Notes: a model not told the origin generated them from the sequence alone. A DNA stretch of 64,000 nucleotides from SZAS-79 sp038329645 (GCA_038329645.1 JBBQNG010000001.1:14099-78098); one strand, 5' to 3'. Counted from the stretch's first letter, positions 40,287 to 49,353 are shown. Translations and numbers: made by a program.

Positions 40287-42401
40287 TCAGAGTTTGAAAT
40301 TCGCCACCGAGCTCTTCAGGTCGCGGGCCAGCGTCGCGAGCTGACCGACCGACTGCGCGGTGCGCTTGGTGCCCTCGGTGGCCTGCTCGGTGATCCCCAG
40401 GATGTTGCGCATGCTCACAGCCACTGCGCCCGCCGCTTTGGCCTGCGTCTGGGTGGTCTGCGAAATCGTCTCGATCAGCTGGGCAAGCTTTTTGGACACT
40501 TCGCCGATTTCGGCCAGCGCCTGGCCCGCGTTGTCCGAGAGCTTCGCGCCCTCGACCACGCCCTGGGTACTCTTCTCCATCGCCGATACCGCGTCCTGCG
40601 TGTCGGTCTGAATCGTTTTCACGATGGCGCCGATCTGCTTCGTCGCTTCGCCGGAGCGCTCGGCGAGGCGCTGCACTTCCTCGGCCACCACCGTGAAGCC
40701 GCGGCCCGCCTCGCCAGCCGAGGCCGCCTGGATCGCCGCGTTCAGGGCCAGCACGTTGGTCTGCTCGGTGATGTCGGAGATCAGCTCGACGATCTCGCCG
40801 ATCTCCTGGGACGACTCGCCCAGCCGCTTGATCCGTTTCGCGGTTTCCTGGATCTGGTCGCGAATGTCGTTCATGCCCGAGATGGCGTCCTGCACCGCCT
40901 GCTGGCCCTTTTCGGCCGCGGCGAGCGATGCCCTCGCGACGCCAGCGGACTGCGTCGCGCTGCTCGACACGTCGTTGATGGTGCGGGCCATGCCGAGCAC
41001 CTGCGCGCTGGTGTTCTTGATCTCCTGGGACTGCTTGTCGTTATCGGAGAGCATCTGCACCGTGGTCTGCTGGGCGGAATCCGAGGCCACCGTCACCTGG
41101 TCGGCCGCCGCGGTGATGCGGCTCACCAGGCTGCGCAACTCCTCGATGGCGAAATTGACGGAGTCGGCAACCGCGCCGGTGATGTCCTCGCTGACCGTTG
41201 CGCGCACGGTAAGGTCGCCCTCGGCGAAGTTCTGCATTTCGTTCATCAGGCGCAGGATCGCGGCCTGGTTCTGCTCGTTCTGCTGCCTGACCGCGGCCTG
41301 CTGTTTCTCCGCCTCCTCGCGCCTGCGCTGCTCGTCGCGCACGAAGGCCACCGCGATCAGGGCGGCGACATCGAGCGCCGCAAGTCCCAGCAGCAACACC
41401 AGGTAGATTGTCTTGCTCCCCACCAGGTCGGCGTCGTATTCGGTGGCGACTTTCTCCGTCTCCTGCAGAAGCTTTTCGGAATCGGCAAAGATTGCCGCGG
41501 CCGCATTTTTGGCGGCGATCAGGCGCTGCATGTTGCCCAGGATCGCAGAAGCCGAATCCTGGTACGTCTTGAACGCAGTCGCCAGCTCCTCCAGCCGGGC
41601 GGAGGTTTCCGGATCCTTGGCGGGCGCGACACGCATCTGCGCGTTGCCGTCACGCAGAGCGGCAAGCAGCGTGCGGAATTCGTTGGTGTCCTTGCCGAGG
41701 AGGAAAGCCACCTCGGAGTCGACCGTTTCCCCGGCAAGCAGCGCGTTGGCGTTTTTCGCCAGGCGCTGGGTAAGCATCACCAGCTGGCCTGCGGTGGAGA
41801 TTTCTCGCGTGGAAGCGGCGCTCTGCAGCTTGAGCGCCTGCACCCGTTCCGCGAGATCCAGGAGCTGTGGGTTGGAGCCGTTTATCTGGGCAACCGCGGC
41901 GCCCAGTCCGACCAGGTTCTTTTGCTCCTTGAGGAGCGTCGAAGCGTTCTGCTCGGTCTTCTGCCACTCTTTCGCCAGCGCCTCGAGGGCCGGCTGGATC
42001 CTGTCGGGCGAGGGTGGGACGGTCACACCGCCCGACTCGCCGCCCTTTATCAAGCGATCGAGGATCGCCGTGAACGCGTCGCGGCTTGCAGCCACCTGCT
42101 TGAACGCTTCCGGGTTGCCGAGCAGGCTTTGCTGCGCGGCTTTCGCAAGCCGCTGCGAAAGCATCCGGAGCTGGCCAGCGTCTGCGATGTAGACGGTGCC
42201 GTACTTCGACTCGCGCGCGTTGAGGAACACCAGGACCCCAGCTAAGACCAGCAGGACCAGCAGCAGTGGGACCAAGACGAGACGCAGGTTCTTGCCCGCC
42301 AGGGCGGAGCGGAAGCCGGCGGGCCGCCGTGCGGCGGGATTGGGGTCCGGCGCCTTGGGGGCCGCCCTGGGTCCGAGTTTGAAAGGCAGTTTTAACGCCA
42401 T
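40287..42401 (-). CDS. pilJ: methyl-accepting chemotaxis protein PilJ
   Basis: A 704-residue transmembrane receptor. TM1 lies near residues 40-63 (LRLVLVPLLLVLLVLAGVLV). The periplasmic region has two PilJ-type helical repeats (GQLRMLSQRLAKAAQQSLLG and GQLVMLTQRLAKNANALLAG). TM2 is near 330-353 (TIYLVLLLGLAALDVAALIA). A HAMP-like linker and the MCP signalling hairpin follow, with tip around DITEQTNVLALNAAIQAASA near residue 550. It senses surface or pilus signals and activates ChpA. It is preceded by pilI and followed by chpA after about 50 bp. Confidence 0.94.
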   Translation of the reverse strand: MALKLPFKLGPRAAPKAPDPNPAARRPAGFRSALAGKNLRLVLVPLLLVLLVLAGVLVFLNARESKYGTVYIADAGQLRMLSQRLAKAAQQSLLGNPEAFKQVAASRDAFTAILDRLIKGGESGGVTVPPSPDRIQPALEALAKEWQKTEQNASTLLKEQKNLVGLGAAVAQINGSNPQLLDLAERVQALKLQSAASTREISTAGQLVMLTQRLAKNANALLAGETVDSEVAFLLGKDTNEFRTLLAALRDGNAQMRVAPAKDPETSARLEELATAFKTYQDSASAILGNMQRLIAAKNAAAAIFADSEKLLQETEKVATEYDADLVGSKTIYLVLLLGLAALDVAALIAVAFVRDEQRRREEAEKQQAAVRQQNEQNQAAILRLMNEMQNFAEGDLTVRATVSEDITGAVADSVNFAIEELRSLVSRITAAADQVTVASDSAQQTTVQMLSDNDKQSQEIKNTSAQVLGMARTINDVSSSATQSAGVARASLAAAEKGQQAVQDAISGMNDIRDQIQETAKRIKRLGESSQEIGEIVELISDITEQTNVLALNAAIQAASAGEAGRGFTVVAEEVQRLAERSGEATKQIGAIVKTIQTDTQDAVSAMEKSTQGVVEGAKLSDNAGQALAEIGEVSKKLAQLIETISQTTQTQAKAAGAVAVSMRNILGITEQATEGTKRTAQSVGQLATLARDLKSSVANFKL

Positions 42402-42428
42402 GAATCCTCCGTTGATGCTGCTGTACGG

Positions 42429-42944
42429 CTAGTGGACCGCTATTTCCAGAAATTCGCGCTGCGCAAGCAGCTGTTGGGCATCGAGCTCGCGCCAGAGCCG
42501 TCCTTCCTTATCGTGCCAGGCGGCCGCGCACCATGCCGCGCGGTATTCGGTGGCGGTCTCCGGCGCGTATTCGACTACGCTGCGCAGTCCGGCCAGGCGG
42601 GTGACGAGCAGGGCACAATTCACCCCCATCGGCTGGCCGACCAGCAACAGGCGGTTCTCCGGCCCCCTGACAGTGGGCGCCTGGCCCAGGAAGGCGCCGA
42701 AATCGGTGATGCCGTAAAGCGATCCGCGGATATTGGCCACGCCCATGAACCATTCCCGCGTCAGCGGCACATGCTGAATTTCGGGGACCTGCAGCACTTC
42801 GCCGGAGCTGTCGAGCCGCGCGAGCCAGTAGGTGCCGCCCGCCTCGAAACCCAGGCGCGCGGACGGCGCAGCCTCACTCGCTGCTGCCTTGAGCCGGCTT
42901 GCGAGCCCTTCCTGGAATTCCTTCAGGCTTACGCGTCGTGACAT
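42429..42944 (-). CDS. pilI: CheW-like coupling protein PilI
   Basis: A 171-residue CheW-domain protein. The N-terminal helical lead (MSRRVSLKEFQEGLASRLKA) is followed by FEAGGTYWLARLDSSGEVLQ, IQHVPLTREWFMGVANIRGS with the CheW VANIRG signature, and RLLLVGQPMGVNCALLVTRL. It should link the receptor PilJ to the kinase ChpA. It starts 4 bp after the pilH stop, so the two are co-translated. Position in pilGHIJ decides between PilI and other CheW paralogues. Confidence 0.92.
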   Translation of the reverse strand: MSRRVSLKEFQEGLASRLKAAASEAAPSARLGFEAGGTYWLARLDSSGEVLQVPEIQHVPLTREWFMGVANIRGSLYGITDFGAFLGQAPTVRGPENRLLLVGQPMGVNCALLVTRLAGLRSVVEYAPETATEYRAAWCAAAWHDKEGRLWRELDAQQLLAQREFLEIAVH

Positions 42945-42948
42945 CGCG

Positions 42949-43314
42949 TCATCCGAGAGCGGCTATCTTGGCTGCCAGTTCTTCCACGTTGACTGGCTTG
43001 ACGATGTAGTCGCGGGCGCCCTGCCGCATGCCCCAGATCCGGTCGGTCTCCTGCGATTTGGTGGTGCAGATGATTACCGGGATGTGCTTGGTCGCCTCGT
43101 CCTTGGCGATCTGGCGGGTGGCCTGGAATCCGTTCGATCCCGGCATCACCACATCCATGAGCACGAGCTCGGGCAGCTCGGTGCGAGCTTTCGCAACGCC
43201 TTCCTCCCCGCTCTCGGCCAGCACGACCTGGTAGCCGAGCTTCGACAAGGCCTCGAGCATGAACTGGCGCTCGGTAGGTGAATCGTCTACGACAAGGATT
43301 TTCTTTATCGGCAT
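42949..43314 (-). CDS. pilH: twitching motility response regulator PilH
   Basis: A 121-residue stand-alone CheY-like receiver. ILVVDDSPTERQFMLEALSK holds the acidic pair, LVLMDVVMPGSNGFQATRQI the phospho-acceptor, IICTTKSQETD the conserved Thr/Ser, and ARDYIVKPVNVEEL the conserved Lys. In the Chp system PilH receives phosphate from ChpA and is thought to oppose or terminate the PilG signal. It lies between pilG and pilI with short spacers. Confidence 0.93.
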   Translation of the reverse strand: MPIKKILVVDDSPTERQFMLEALSKLGYQVVLAESGEEGVAKARTELPELVLMDVVMPGSNGFQATRQIAKDEATKHIPVIICTTKSQETDRIWGMRQGARDYIVKPVNVEELAAKIAALG

Positions 43315-43337
43315 GGGTGTCTCGGTGAATCCTGGAA

Positions 43338-43757
43338 TCAGCCGCCCTCGGCGGCGCCGCGCACATGCGCGCTTACGGTCTTAAGCAAGCTGTCCTTGGT
43401 GAACGGCTTCGTTAGGTATTCGTCGGAGCCCACCATCCGGCCGCGCGCGCGGTCGAAGAGGCCGTCTTTCGAGGACAGCATGATGACCGGCGTGGCGGCG
43501 AACTTTGGATTTTTCTTGATCAGCGCGCAGGTCTGGTAGCCGTCCAGGCGCGGCATCATGATGTCCACGAACACGACTCCAGGCAGGTGGTCGGCGATCT
43601 TCGCCAGCGCGTCGAACCCGTCCTCGGCGAGGATTACGGTGGCGCCGGCCTGCAGGAGGAAAATCTCCGCGCTGCGGCGGATGGTGTTCGAGTCGTCGAT
43701 CACCATTACCTTCACGCCGGCAAGACTGCCCTTCGTTTCGGCAGTCATGTCTGCCAT
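43338..43757 (-). CDS. pilG: twitching motility response regulator PilG
   Basis: A 139-residue CheY-like receiver with no output domain. VKVMVIDDSNTIRRSAEIFL is the PilG-typical opening, GVVFVDIMMPRLDGYQTCAL carries the phospho-acceptor, and SDEYLTKPFTKDSLL the Lys. PilG promotes pilus extension and links to adenylate cyclase in Pseudomonas. It is the first gene of the operon; the 173-bp upstream gap carries a possible sigma70 promoter. A second in-frame ATG at 43748 is possible. Confidence 0.93.
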   Translation of the reverse strand: MADMTAETKGSLAGVKVMVIDDSNTIRRSAEIFLLQAGATVILAEDGFDALAKIADHLPGVVFVDIMMPRLDGYQTCALIKKNPKFAATPVIMLSSKDGLFDRARGRMVGSDEYLTKPFTKDSLLKTVSAHVRGAAEGG

Positions 43758-43814
43758 GCCAGCCCCCTATCGTCCTCGATCTGTCGCGCGTCCACCCGGC
43801 GCCAAGCCGTTTGA

Positions 43815-43844
43815 ATACTAGGCGCCAATATGAATTCAAAGCAA
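43815..43844 (-). promoter_or_regulatory. candidate sigma70 promoter of the pilG operon
   Basis: On the minus strand TTGCTT (-35, 43839-43844), an 18-bp spacer, then TAGTAT (-10, 43815-43820), about 60 bp before the pilG ATG and in the only sizeable gap upstream of the operon. Each hexamer matches consensus imperfectly. Confidence 0.35.
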
Positions 43845-43930
43845 GGGCGCATGATCCCCGATGCGACAAGCTTTTTGCGGCGCCGCCTCGCGGGTCGCCA
43901 CTAGCGCGCGAAAAAGCCCTGCGGCCGGTG

Positions 43931-44113
43931 CTAGATCTCCACCATCTCGAAGTCGTCCTTGCGCGCGCCGCATTCCGGGCAGGTCCAGTTGATTGGCACG
44001 TCTTCCCAGCGGGTGCCGGGCGCGATCCCTTCTTCCGGCAGGCCCGCAGCTTCGTCGTAGATCCAGCCGCAAATGAGGCACATCCAGCTGCGGAACTCCT
44101 TGTTTTCGGACAT
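43931..44113 (-). CDS. rubredoxin
   Basis: A 60-residue protein with the full iron site in two knuckles: WMCLICGWIYDEAAG and WTCPECGARKDDFEMVEI. The single Fe(Cys)4 centre transfers electrons, classically to alkane hydroxylase, rubredoxin reductase partners or oxidative-stress enzymes. It stands alone between the pil operon and divergent thiD. The start ATG at 44111-44113 gives the standard length. Confidence 0.95.
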   Translation of the reverse strand: MSENKEFRSWMCLICGWIYDEAAGLPEEGIAPGTRWEDVPINWTCPECGARKDDFEMVEI

Positions 44114-44130
44114 GAGAAAGGCACGGGTGA

Positions 44131-44154
44131 GTTAAAATGGCCCGGCATATTAAC
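44131..44154. promoter_or_regulatory. 24-bp dyad in the rubredoxin/thiD divergent gap
   Basis: GTTAAAATGGCC and CGGCATATTAAC form an imperfect palindrome with 9 of 12 positions per arm self-complementary (GTTAAnATGnC ... GnCATnTTAAC). It sits 18 bp from the rubredoxin start and 66 bp from thiD, a suitable operator position for either gene. The cognate regulator is unknown. Confidence 0.45.
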
Positions 44155-44219
44155 TTATCCGCGAGTCTCCCGCGCCGCTGCGCCATACCGAGCACGGCTC
44201 GCATCGGTTCCGCCTCTCC

Positions 44220-45068
44220 ATGCCCTCCCTGCCGCCCATCGTGCTTACATTTGCGGCCTCCGATCCGACCGGGGGCGCCGGGCTGCAGGCGGACCTCCTT
44301 ACGCTTGCGAGCATGGGGTGCCATCCGCTCTCCGTGGTGACCGCGCTGACCGTGCAGGACACCCGCGGTGTCGACGACGTGCTCGCTATCGACAGCGACT
44401 GGGTGGCCGACCAGGCAAGGAAGCTCCTCGAGGACATGCCGATAGCCGCCTTCAAGCTCGGCGTCCTTGGTTCAATCGAAAACATCACGGCAATCGCGGA
44501 AATCATTTCCGACTACCCGGAAGTGCCCGTTATCCTCGACCCGGTGCTCGCCTCGGGACGCGGCGATACCCTGGCCGGCGAAGACATGATCCTCGCGATG
44601 CGCGAGCTGATCGTGCCGCAGACCACCGTGCTCACGCCCAACAGCATGGAGGCGCGGCGCCTTGCCGAAGAGGACGAGGAGGGCGAGGACCCGCCGCTTG
44701 CGGAATGCGCGTCGCGCCTGGTCCTGCTGGGATGCGAATTCGTCCTGATCACGGGAACGCACGAAAACACGCCCGAGGTCATCAATACGCTTTACGGCGA
44801 GGAAGGAGTGGTGCGCAGCGACCGCTGGAAGAGGCTGCCGGGCAGCTTCCATGGCTCGGGTTGCACGCTTGCCTCGGCGATTGCCGCGACCATGGCCAAC
44901 GGGCTGGATGTCCCCGAGGCGGTGCGCGAAGCCCAGGAGTACACCTGGCAGGCGCTCGCGCACGGGTTTCGTCCGGGCATGGGGCAGCACCTGCCGGACC
45001 GCTTCTTTTGGGCGCGCGAAGTCGATGGCGAAGGTACGCAGTCGGATAAGGACGGCGAGGACCGATGA
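44220..45068 (+). CDS. thiD: hydroxymethylpyrimidine/phosphomethylpyrimidine kinase ThiD
   Basis: A 282-residue ribokinase-fold kinase of thiamine synthesis. IVLTFAASDPTGGAGLQADL is the N-terminal substrate loop (SDPTGGAG), KLGVLGSIENITAIAEII and VILDPVLASGRGDTLAGEDM the core, and LPGSFHGSGCTLASAIAATM the anion-hole GSGCT motif. It phosphorylates HMP and HMP-P. The C-terminal tail after about residue 250 is longer than usual. It overlaps thiE by 4 bp. No TPP riboswitch is recognisable upstream. Confidence 0.95.
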   Translation: MPSLPPIVLTFAASDPTGGAGLQADLLTLASMGCHPLSVVTALTVQDTRGVDDVLAIDSDWVADQARKLLEDMPIAAFKLGVLGSIENITAIAEIISDYPEVPVILDPVLASGRGDTLAGEDMILAMRELIVPQTTVLTPNSMEARRLAEEDEEGEDPPLAECASRLVLLGCEFVLITGTHENTPEVINTLYGEEGVVRSDRWKRLPGSFHGSGCTLASAIAATMANGLDVPEAVREAQEYTWQALAHGFRPGMGQHLPDRFFWAREVDGEGTQSDKDGEDR

Positions 45069-45679
45069 AGGGCCTCTACGCCATCACTCCCGATACCGCT
45101 TCCACGGCGGACCTCGCCCGGATGGTCCGCGATGCGCTGCGCGGCGGTATCGATGTTCTGCAGTATCGCAACAAGTCGGCCGACCCGGCGTTACGCAGGG
45201 AGCAGGCGCAAATGCTTCTGCGCTTGACGCGCCCGGTGCGTGTGCCGCTCATAGTCAACGACGATGTCGCCCTCGCTGCCGATATCGATGCCGACGGCGC
45301 CCACGTCGGCCGTGACGACGGCGAAGTCGCGGCAGCGCGCCGCGCGCTGCCGGGAAAACTGCTGGGCGCCTCGTGCTATGCCAGCCTCGAGTCTGCCCGG
45401 GCCGCTATCGCCGACGGGGCCGATCACGTCGCGTTCGGCAGCGTTTTCGCCTCGGGCACCAAGCCCGACGCGCGACGCGCCCCGCTCTCGCTATTTGCCC
45501 GGGCCCGCAGCCTTGGCGTGCCGCTGGTGGCCATAGGCGGCATAACCGCCGACAACGCGCTATCCGCCGTCACCGCGGGGGCCGATTGCGTCGCAGTCAT
45601 CTCCGACCTCTTCGGCGCGCCCGACATCGCGGGCCGCGCTGCCCTCTACCGCGGTATTTTCGAGAAGCACTACGCATGA
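45065..45679 (+). CDS. thiE: thiamine phosphate synthase ThiE
   Basis: A 204-residue TIM barrel that joins HMP-PP and thiazole phosphate. MKGLYAITPDT, GGIDVLQYRNKSADPALRRE, PLIVNDDVALAADIDADGAH, GASCYASLESARAAIADGAD and VAIGGITADNALSAVTAGAD follow the family order and include the diphosphate-binding residues. It overlaps thiD (ATGA) and hemL (ATGA), so all three are translationally coupled. Confidence 0.95.
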   Translation: MKGLYAITPDTASTADLARMVRDALRGGIDVLQYRNKSADPALRREQAQMLLRLTRPVRVPLIVNDDVALAADIDADGAHVGRDDGEVAAARRALPGKLLGASCYASLESARAAIADGADHVAFGSVFASGTKPDARRAPLSLFARARSLGVPLVAIGGITADNALSAVTAGADCVAVISDLFGAPDIAGRAALYRGIFEKHYA

Positions 45680-46962
45680 GCGATCGCAACACGGAGCTTT
45701 TCCTGCGCGCACAGAAGCATATTCCCGCCGGCGTAAATTCGCCGGTGCGCGCGTTTCGCGCGGTCGGCGGGACGCCGCTTTTTTTCGAGCGCGCCTCAGG
45801 CCCCTACCTGTGGGATGCCAACGGCAAGCGCTATATAGATTACGTCGGCTCCTGGGGCCCGATGGTCGCAGGCCATACGCACCCCGCCGTAGTCGAAGCC
45901 GTGCAGGCGGCCGCAAGCCGCGCGCTTTCCTTCGGCGCCCCGACCGAGTCGGAAGTCGAGCTGGCGGAACTCATTTGCGCGCTGGTGCCCTCCATCGAAA
46001 TGGTCCGCCTCGTTTCATCCGGCACCGAAGCAACCATGACTGCGATCCGCCTGGCGCGCGGGCACACCGGGCGTGCGACGGTAGTCAAGTTCGAAGGCTG
46101 CTACCACGGGCACGCCGACAGCCTGCTCGTGAAGGCCGGGTCGGGCGCCCTCACGTTCGGCAATCCCAGCTCGGCCGGCGTGCCGGAGGACATCGCCAAG
46201 CACACCCTGGTCCTCGACTACAACGACTCCGCGCAGGTGAAAGCGCTGTTCGATGCGCGCGGCAAGGAGATCGCCTGTGTCATCGTCGAGCCCGTGGCAG
46301 GCAACATGAACCTGATCCTGCCCGCAGCGGGCTTTCTCGAGACGCTGCGCGAGCAGTGCACGGCCCATGGTGCCGTGCTCGTCTTCGACGAGGTCATGAC
46401 CGGGTTCCGGGTCGCGCTTGGCGGCGCGCAGGAACGCTACGGCATCCGGCCTGACCTGACCACATTGGGCAAGGTCATCGGCGGGGGCATGCCGGTAGGC
46501 GCATTCGGCGGGCGGCGCGACATCATGGAAAAAATCGCGCCGCTCGGCCCGGTCTACCAGGCAGGCACCTTGTCGGGAAACCCGGTGGCGGTCGCGGCGG
46601 GTCTTGCAACGCTGAAGCTCGTATCGCAGCCCGGTTTCATCCCTGGGATCGAGCAGGCAACGCGCATGCTCGTCGATGGCCTGCGGGAAGAAGGCCGGCG
46701 CGCGAAGATCGCCGTCTCGTCACAATGCGTGGGCAGCATGTTCGGTATTTATTTTTGCGAGCATCCGCCCGCCAGCTTCGCCCAGGTCATGGCTTGCGAT
46801 CGCGACCGGTTCAACAGGTTCTTCCATGCCATGCTGGAAAAAGGCGTTTACCTCGCACCCTCCGCTTTCGAGGCAGGCTTCGTATCGGCTTCGCACGGTC
46901 CCGCCGAAATCGAGGCGACCCTTGCCGCTGTGAGGTCGGCGTTGCAGGGCCTGTCGCGCTGA
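45676..46962 (+). CDS. hemL: glutamate-1-semialdehyde 2,1-aminomutase HemL
   Basis: A 428-residue class III PLP enzyme forming 5-aminolevulinate in the C5 haem pathway. Opening NTELFLRAQKHIPAGVNSPV, RLVSSGTEATMTAIRLARGH, CYHGHADSLLVKAGSGALTF and VLVFDEVMTGFR are canonical. The PLP Lys is in LTTLGKVIGGGMPVGAFGG. The start is ATG 45676, overlapping the thiE stop; the longer opening in the same frame would run through thiE. Grouping of thiDE with hemL is common in betaproteobacteria. hemJ acts later in the same pathway. Confidence 0.96.
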   Translation: MSDRNTELFLRAQKHIPAGVNSPVRAFRAVGGTPLFFERASGPYLWDANGKRYIDYVGSWGPMVAGHTHPAVVEAVQAAASRALSFGAPTESEVELAELICALVPSIEMVRLVSSGTEATMTAIRLARGHTGRATVVKFEGCYHGHADSLLVKAGSGALTFGNPSSAGVPEDIAKHTLVLDYNDSAQVKALFDARGKEIACVIVEPVAGNMNLILPAAGFLETLREQCTAHGAVLVFDEVMTGFRVALGGAQERYGIRPDLTTLGKVIGGGMPVGAFGGRRDIMEKIAPLGPVYQAGTLSGNPVAVAAGLATLKLVSQPGFIPGIEQATRMLVDGLREEGRRAKIAVSSQCVGSMFGIYFCEHPPASFAQVMACDRDRFNRFFHAMLEKGVYLAPSAFEAGFVSASHGPAEIEATLAAVRSALQGLSR

Positions 46963-47053
46963 CTGGAACGAACCGTGCTTCGGATAGTCCATAGCCAATG
47001 GGCTCCACAATCGTGAACCCGCCGTAAAACGCCTCGCCGCGGCGTGGGCCGGG

Positions 47054-48496
47054 TCAAAGCAGGAATAGCGTAGCCAGCCCGAGGAAGATGAAGAAGCCGC
47101 CCGAATCGGTACACGCGGTGATCAGCACGCTCGAGCCTACCGCCGGGTCCCTTCCGAATCTTTGGCGCGCGTAGGGGATCGCCACGCCCATGAACGCGGC
47201 CAGCACCAGGTTCAGGGTCATCGCCAGCGTCATGACCGCACCCAGGGCCTTGCTGTCGTAGAGGAACCAGGCAAGCAGCCCGAGCAGGCCACCCCAGACC
47301 AAGCCGTTCAGCAGGGCCACACTGAGTTCCTTGTTGAGCAGCTTGCGCCAGTAATGGGTCTGCAGCTGGCCGAGCGCGAGCGCGCGGACGATCATGGTGG
47401 TGGTCTGGTTGCCAGAATTGCCGCCGATCCCCGCGACGATGGGCATGAGCGCAGCCAGGGCCACGAGTTTCTCTATCGAGCCCTCGAATGCGCCGATCAC
47501 GCGCGAGGCGATGAACGCGGTCACGAGGTTTACGGCCAGCCACGCCCAGCGGTTCTTGAAGCTGTCCCAGACCGGCGCGAAAATATCCTCTTCCTCGCTC
47601 AGGCCGGCCTCGGCCAGCACCTGCTCGGCGCTCGACTCGCGGATGTAGTCGACCACCGCGTCGACGGTGAGGCGGGCAATCAGCCTGCCACCGTCTTCCA
47701 CTACCGGCGCGGACACCAGGTCATAGCGCTCGAACGCCTGCGCCGCGTCGTCGGACTTGTCCTCGGGGTTGAAAGTGATGAGCTCCGGGATCATGACCTT
47801 GCCGACTTCCAGTTCCAGATCGGACACGATCAGGCGCGCCAGGGGCAGCGAACCTTTCAGCTTCTGGTCGCGGTCGACGACGAACAGCTGGTCGGTGTGC
47901 CCGGGGAGCTCGTCGAGCCGCCGCAGGTAACGCGTCACCGCTTCGAGGGTCACGTCTTCACGTACCGTGACCATGTCGAAATCCATCAGCGCGCCCACCG
48001 AGCCTTCAGCGTAGGACATCGCCGCGCGCAGTTGCTCCCTCTCCTCGACGGGGAGGGACCGGATCACATCCTGGATGACGTCTTCGGGGAGGTCCGGGGC
48101 AAGGTCGGCGAGCTCGTCGGCCTCGAGCGTCTCGGCTGCGGCGACAAGCTCCTCCGAGTCCATGCTGGCGATCAGCGATTCGCGCACCGCGTAGGAGACC
48201 TCCAGCAGGATCTCGCCGTCGCGATCCGCCTTCACCAGGTCCCAGACCACCAGCCTTTCCTCGAGCGGCAACGACTCGAGGATGAAGGCGATGTCGCCGG
48301 GATGGAGCCTTTCGATCTTGCCGCGCAATTCGGCGAGGTGCTGCCGGTGCACCAACCGCTCGACCAGCTCGTGTTTCGGGTTGTGCTGCCGTGCGACCAG
48401 GTCTTCGACCAGCTTGTGGCGATGCAGGAGTTCCTGCACTGCGCGCAGGTTTTCCTTCAGGTCTTCGATCTCGAGCCGGTTGGCAAGGTCGGCCAT
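47054..48496 (-). CDS. mgtE: magnesium transporter MgtE
   Basis: A 480-residue inner-membrane Mg2+ channel. The N-terminal superhelical domain (LRGKIERLHPGDIAFILESL to VIRSLPVEEREQLRAAMSYA) is followed by two CBS domains (about residues 150-270). The C-terminal channel has five membrane segments, beginning WAWLAVNLVTAFIASRVIGA, with ALMPIVAGIGGNSGNQTTTM and the ion-site segment VLITACTDSGGFFIFLGLA. Cytosolic Mg2+ bound between domains closes the pore. It stands alone, about 146 bp from mtgA. Confidence 0.95.
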   Translation of the reverse strand: MADLANRLEIEDLKENLRAVQELLHRHKLVEDLVARQHNPKHELVERLVHRQHLAELRGKIERLHPGDIAFILESLPLEERLVVWDLVKADRDGEILLEVSYAVRESLIASMDSEELVAAAETLEADELADLAPDLPEDVIQDVIRSLPVEEREQLRAAMSYAEGSVGALMDFDMVTVREDVTLEAVTRYLRRLDELPGHTDQLFVVDRDQKLKGSLPLARLIVSDLELEVGKVMIPELITFNPEDKSDDAAQAFERYDLVSAPVVEDGGRLIARLTVDAVVDYIRESSAEQVLAEAGLSEEEDIFAPVWDSFKNRWAWLAVNLVTAFIASRVIGAFEGSIEKLVALAALMPIVAGIGGNSGNQTTTMIVRALALGQLQTHYWRKLLNKELSVALLNGLVWGGLLGLLAWFLYDSKALGAVMTLAMTLNLVLAAFMGVAIPYARQRFGRDPAVGSSVLITACTDSGGFFIFLGLATLFLL

Positions 48497-48642
48497 GGCG
48501 TTGGTGCCCGGGGCCGTTGCGGGCCGATTAGGAGAGTGTCGGCATTGTAGAGAAAGGACGCGGGCGGCGAAACAAAAAGACCATCCCTCCAGGCCCCGAC
48601 GCGATCAGGGCGCCGAGGCAGATCCACGACGACGACCAAAAT

Positions 48643-49347
48643 TCAGGGGATCTGGGCCGCCGGCATGCGCGCCATGATTGTTTCGGATTTACGTGCGATC
48701 CATTGCGAGCCGCGATTGCGGTCATAGCGCTGCGGAGAGGGCAAGATGGCAGCCAGCCACGCTGCCTGCGGCACCGACAGCTGCGCCGCGGGAACATCGA
48801 AATAGTGTCTGGCCGCCGCTTCGGCGCCGAATACGCCTTCGCCCCATTCGGCGAGGTTGAGATAGAGCTCGAGGATGCGCCTCTTTGACATTGCCGATTC
48901 GAGCATCCACGTTATGACCGCCTCCTGGCCTTTCCTGATCCATGAGCGGCTGCCGGAGAGGAACAGGTTTTTCGCCAGCTGCTGGCTGATGGTGGACCCG
49001 CCGGCTACGACCTTGCCACGCTTCTCGTTCTTCTCAAGGGCCTTCTGGATCCCCTCCCAGTCGAAGCCTTCGTGATCGACGAATTTGCCGTCCTCGGCCG
49101 CCACCACGGCGCGCCTCAGGTTGGCGGAGACCCTGTCGTAGCCCACCCACTGTTGCCTGATTACTGCTTTGGGGTTGTTTTGCTGCAGCGTCGCGAGGCG
49201 TGCCCGCATGAATGAGGTTGATGATGGGTTGTGATTGGACCACCACCACACCTGGGCGAAGAACCATCCCTGCACCATGAGCACCGCCAGGACCAGCGCG
49301 CCCAGCATGTAGAAGGCCGCCTTCCACGCCCGTTTTAAAAGACGCAT
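48643..49347 (-). CDS. mtgA: monofunctional peptidoglycan glycosyltransferase MtgA
   Basis: A 234-residue GT51 enzyme that polymerises lipid II. A single N-terminal anchor (KAAFYMLGALVLAVLMVQGW) precedes the catalytic domain. AAEDGKFVDHEGFDWEGIQK contains the catalytic Glu, GGSTISQQLAKNLFLSGSRS the lipid II site, and RRILELYLNLAEWGEGVFGA the conserved LELYLN segment. No transpeptidase domain is present. It lies 6 bp after aroE on the same strand, within an aroE-mtgA pair typical of betaproteobacteria. Confidence 0.95.
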   Translation of the reverse strand: MRLLKRAWKAAFYMLGALVLAVLMVQGWFFAQVWWWSNHNPSSTSFMRARLATLQQNNPKAVIRQQWVGYDRVSANLRRAVVAAEDGKFVDHEGFDWEGIQKALEKNEKRGKVVAGGSTISQQLAKNLFLSGSRSWIRKGQEAVITWMLESAMSKRRILELYLNLAEWGEGVFGAEAAARHYFDVPAAQLSVPQAAWLAAILPSPQRYDRNRGSQWIARKSETIMARMPAAQIP

Positions 49348-49353
49348 GCGGCC

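Noticed and set aside
39729..42245. 838-codon plus-strand ORF antisense to pilJ and chpA
   Set aside because: A GC-rich antisense shadow: composition is His/Arg/Leu-rich with no motif, while the minus-strand frames encode complete PilJ and ChpA.
44114..44219. possible TPP riboswitch before thiD
   Set aside because: The conserved CUGAGA and ACCUGAUC-type segments are absent; only a dyad is present.
48497..48642. strong promoter for mgtE in the 146-bp gap
   Set aside because: A TACAAT-like -10 (48544-48549, minus strand) exists, but no -35 at proper spacing.
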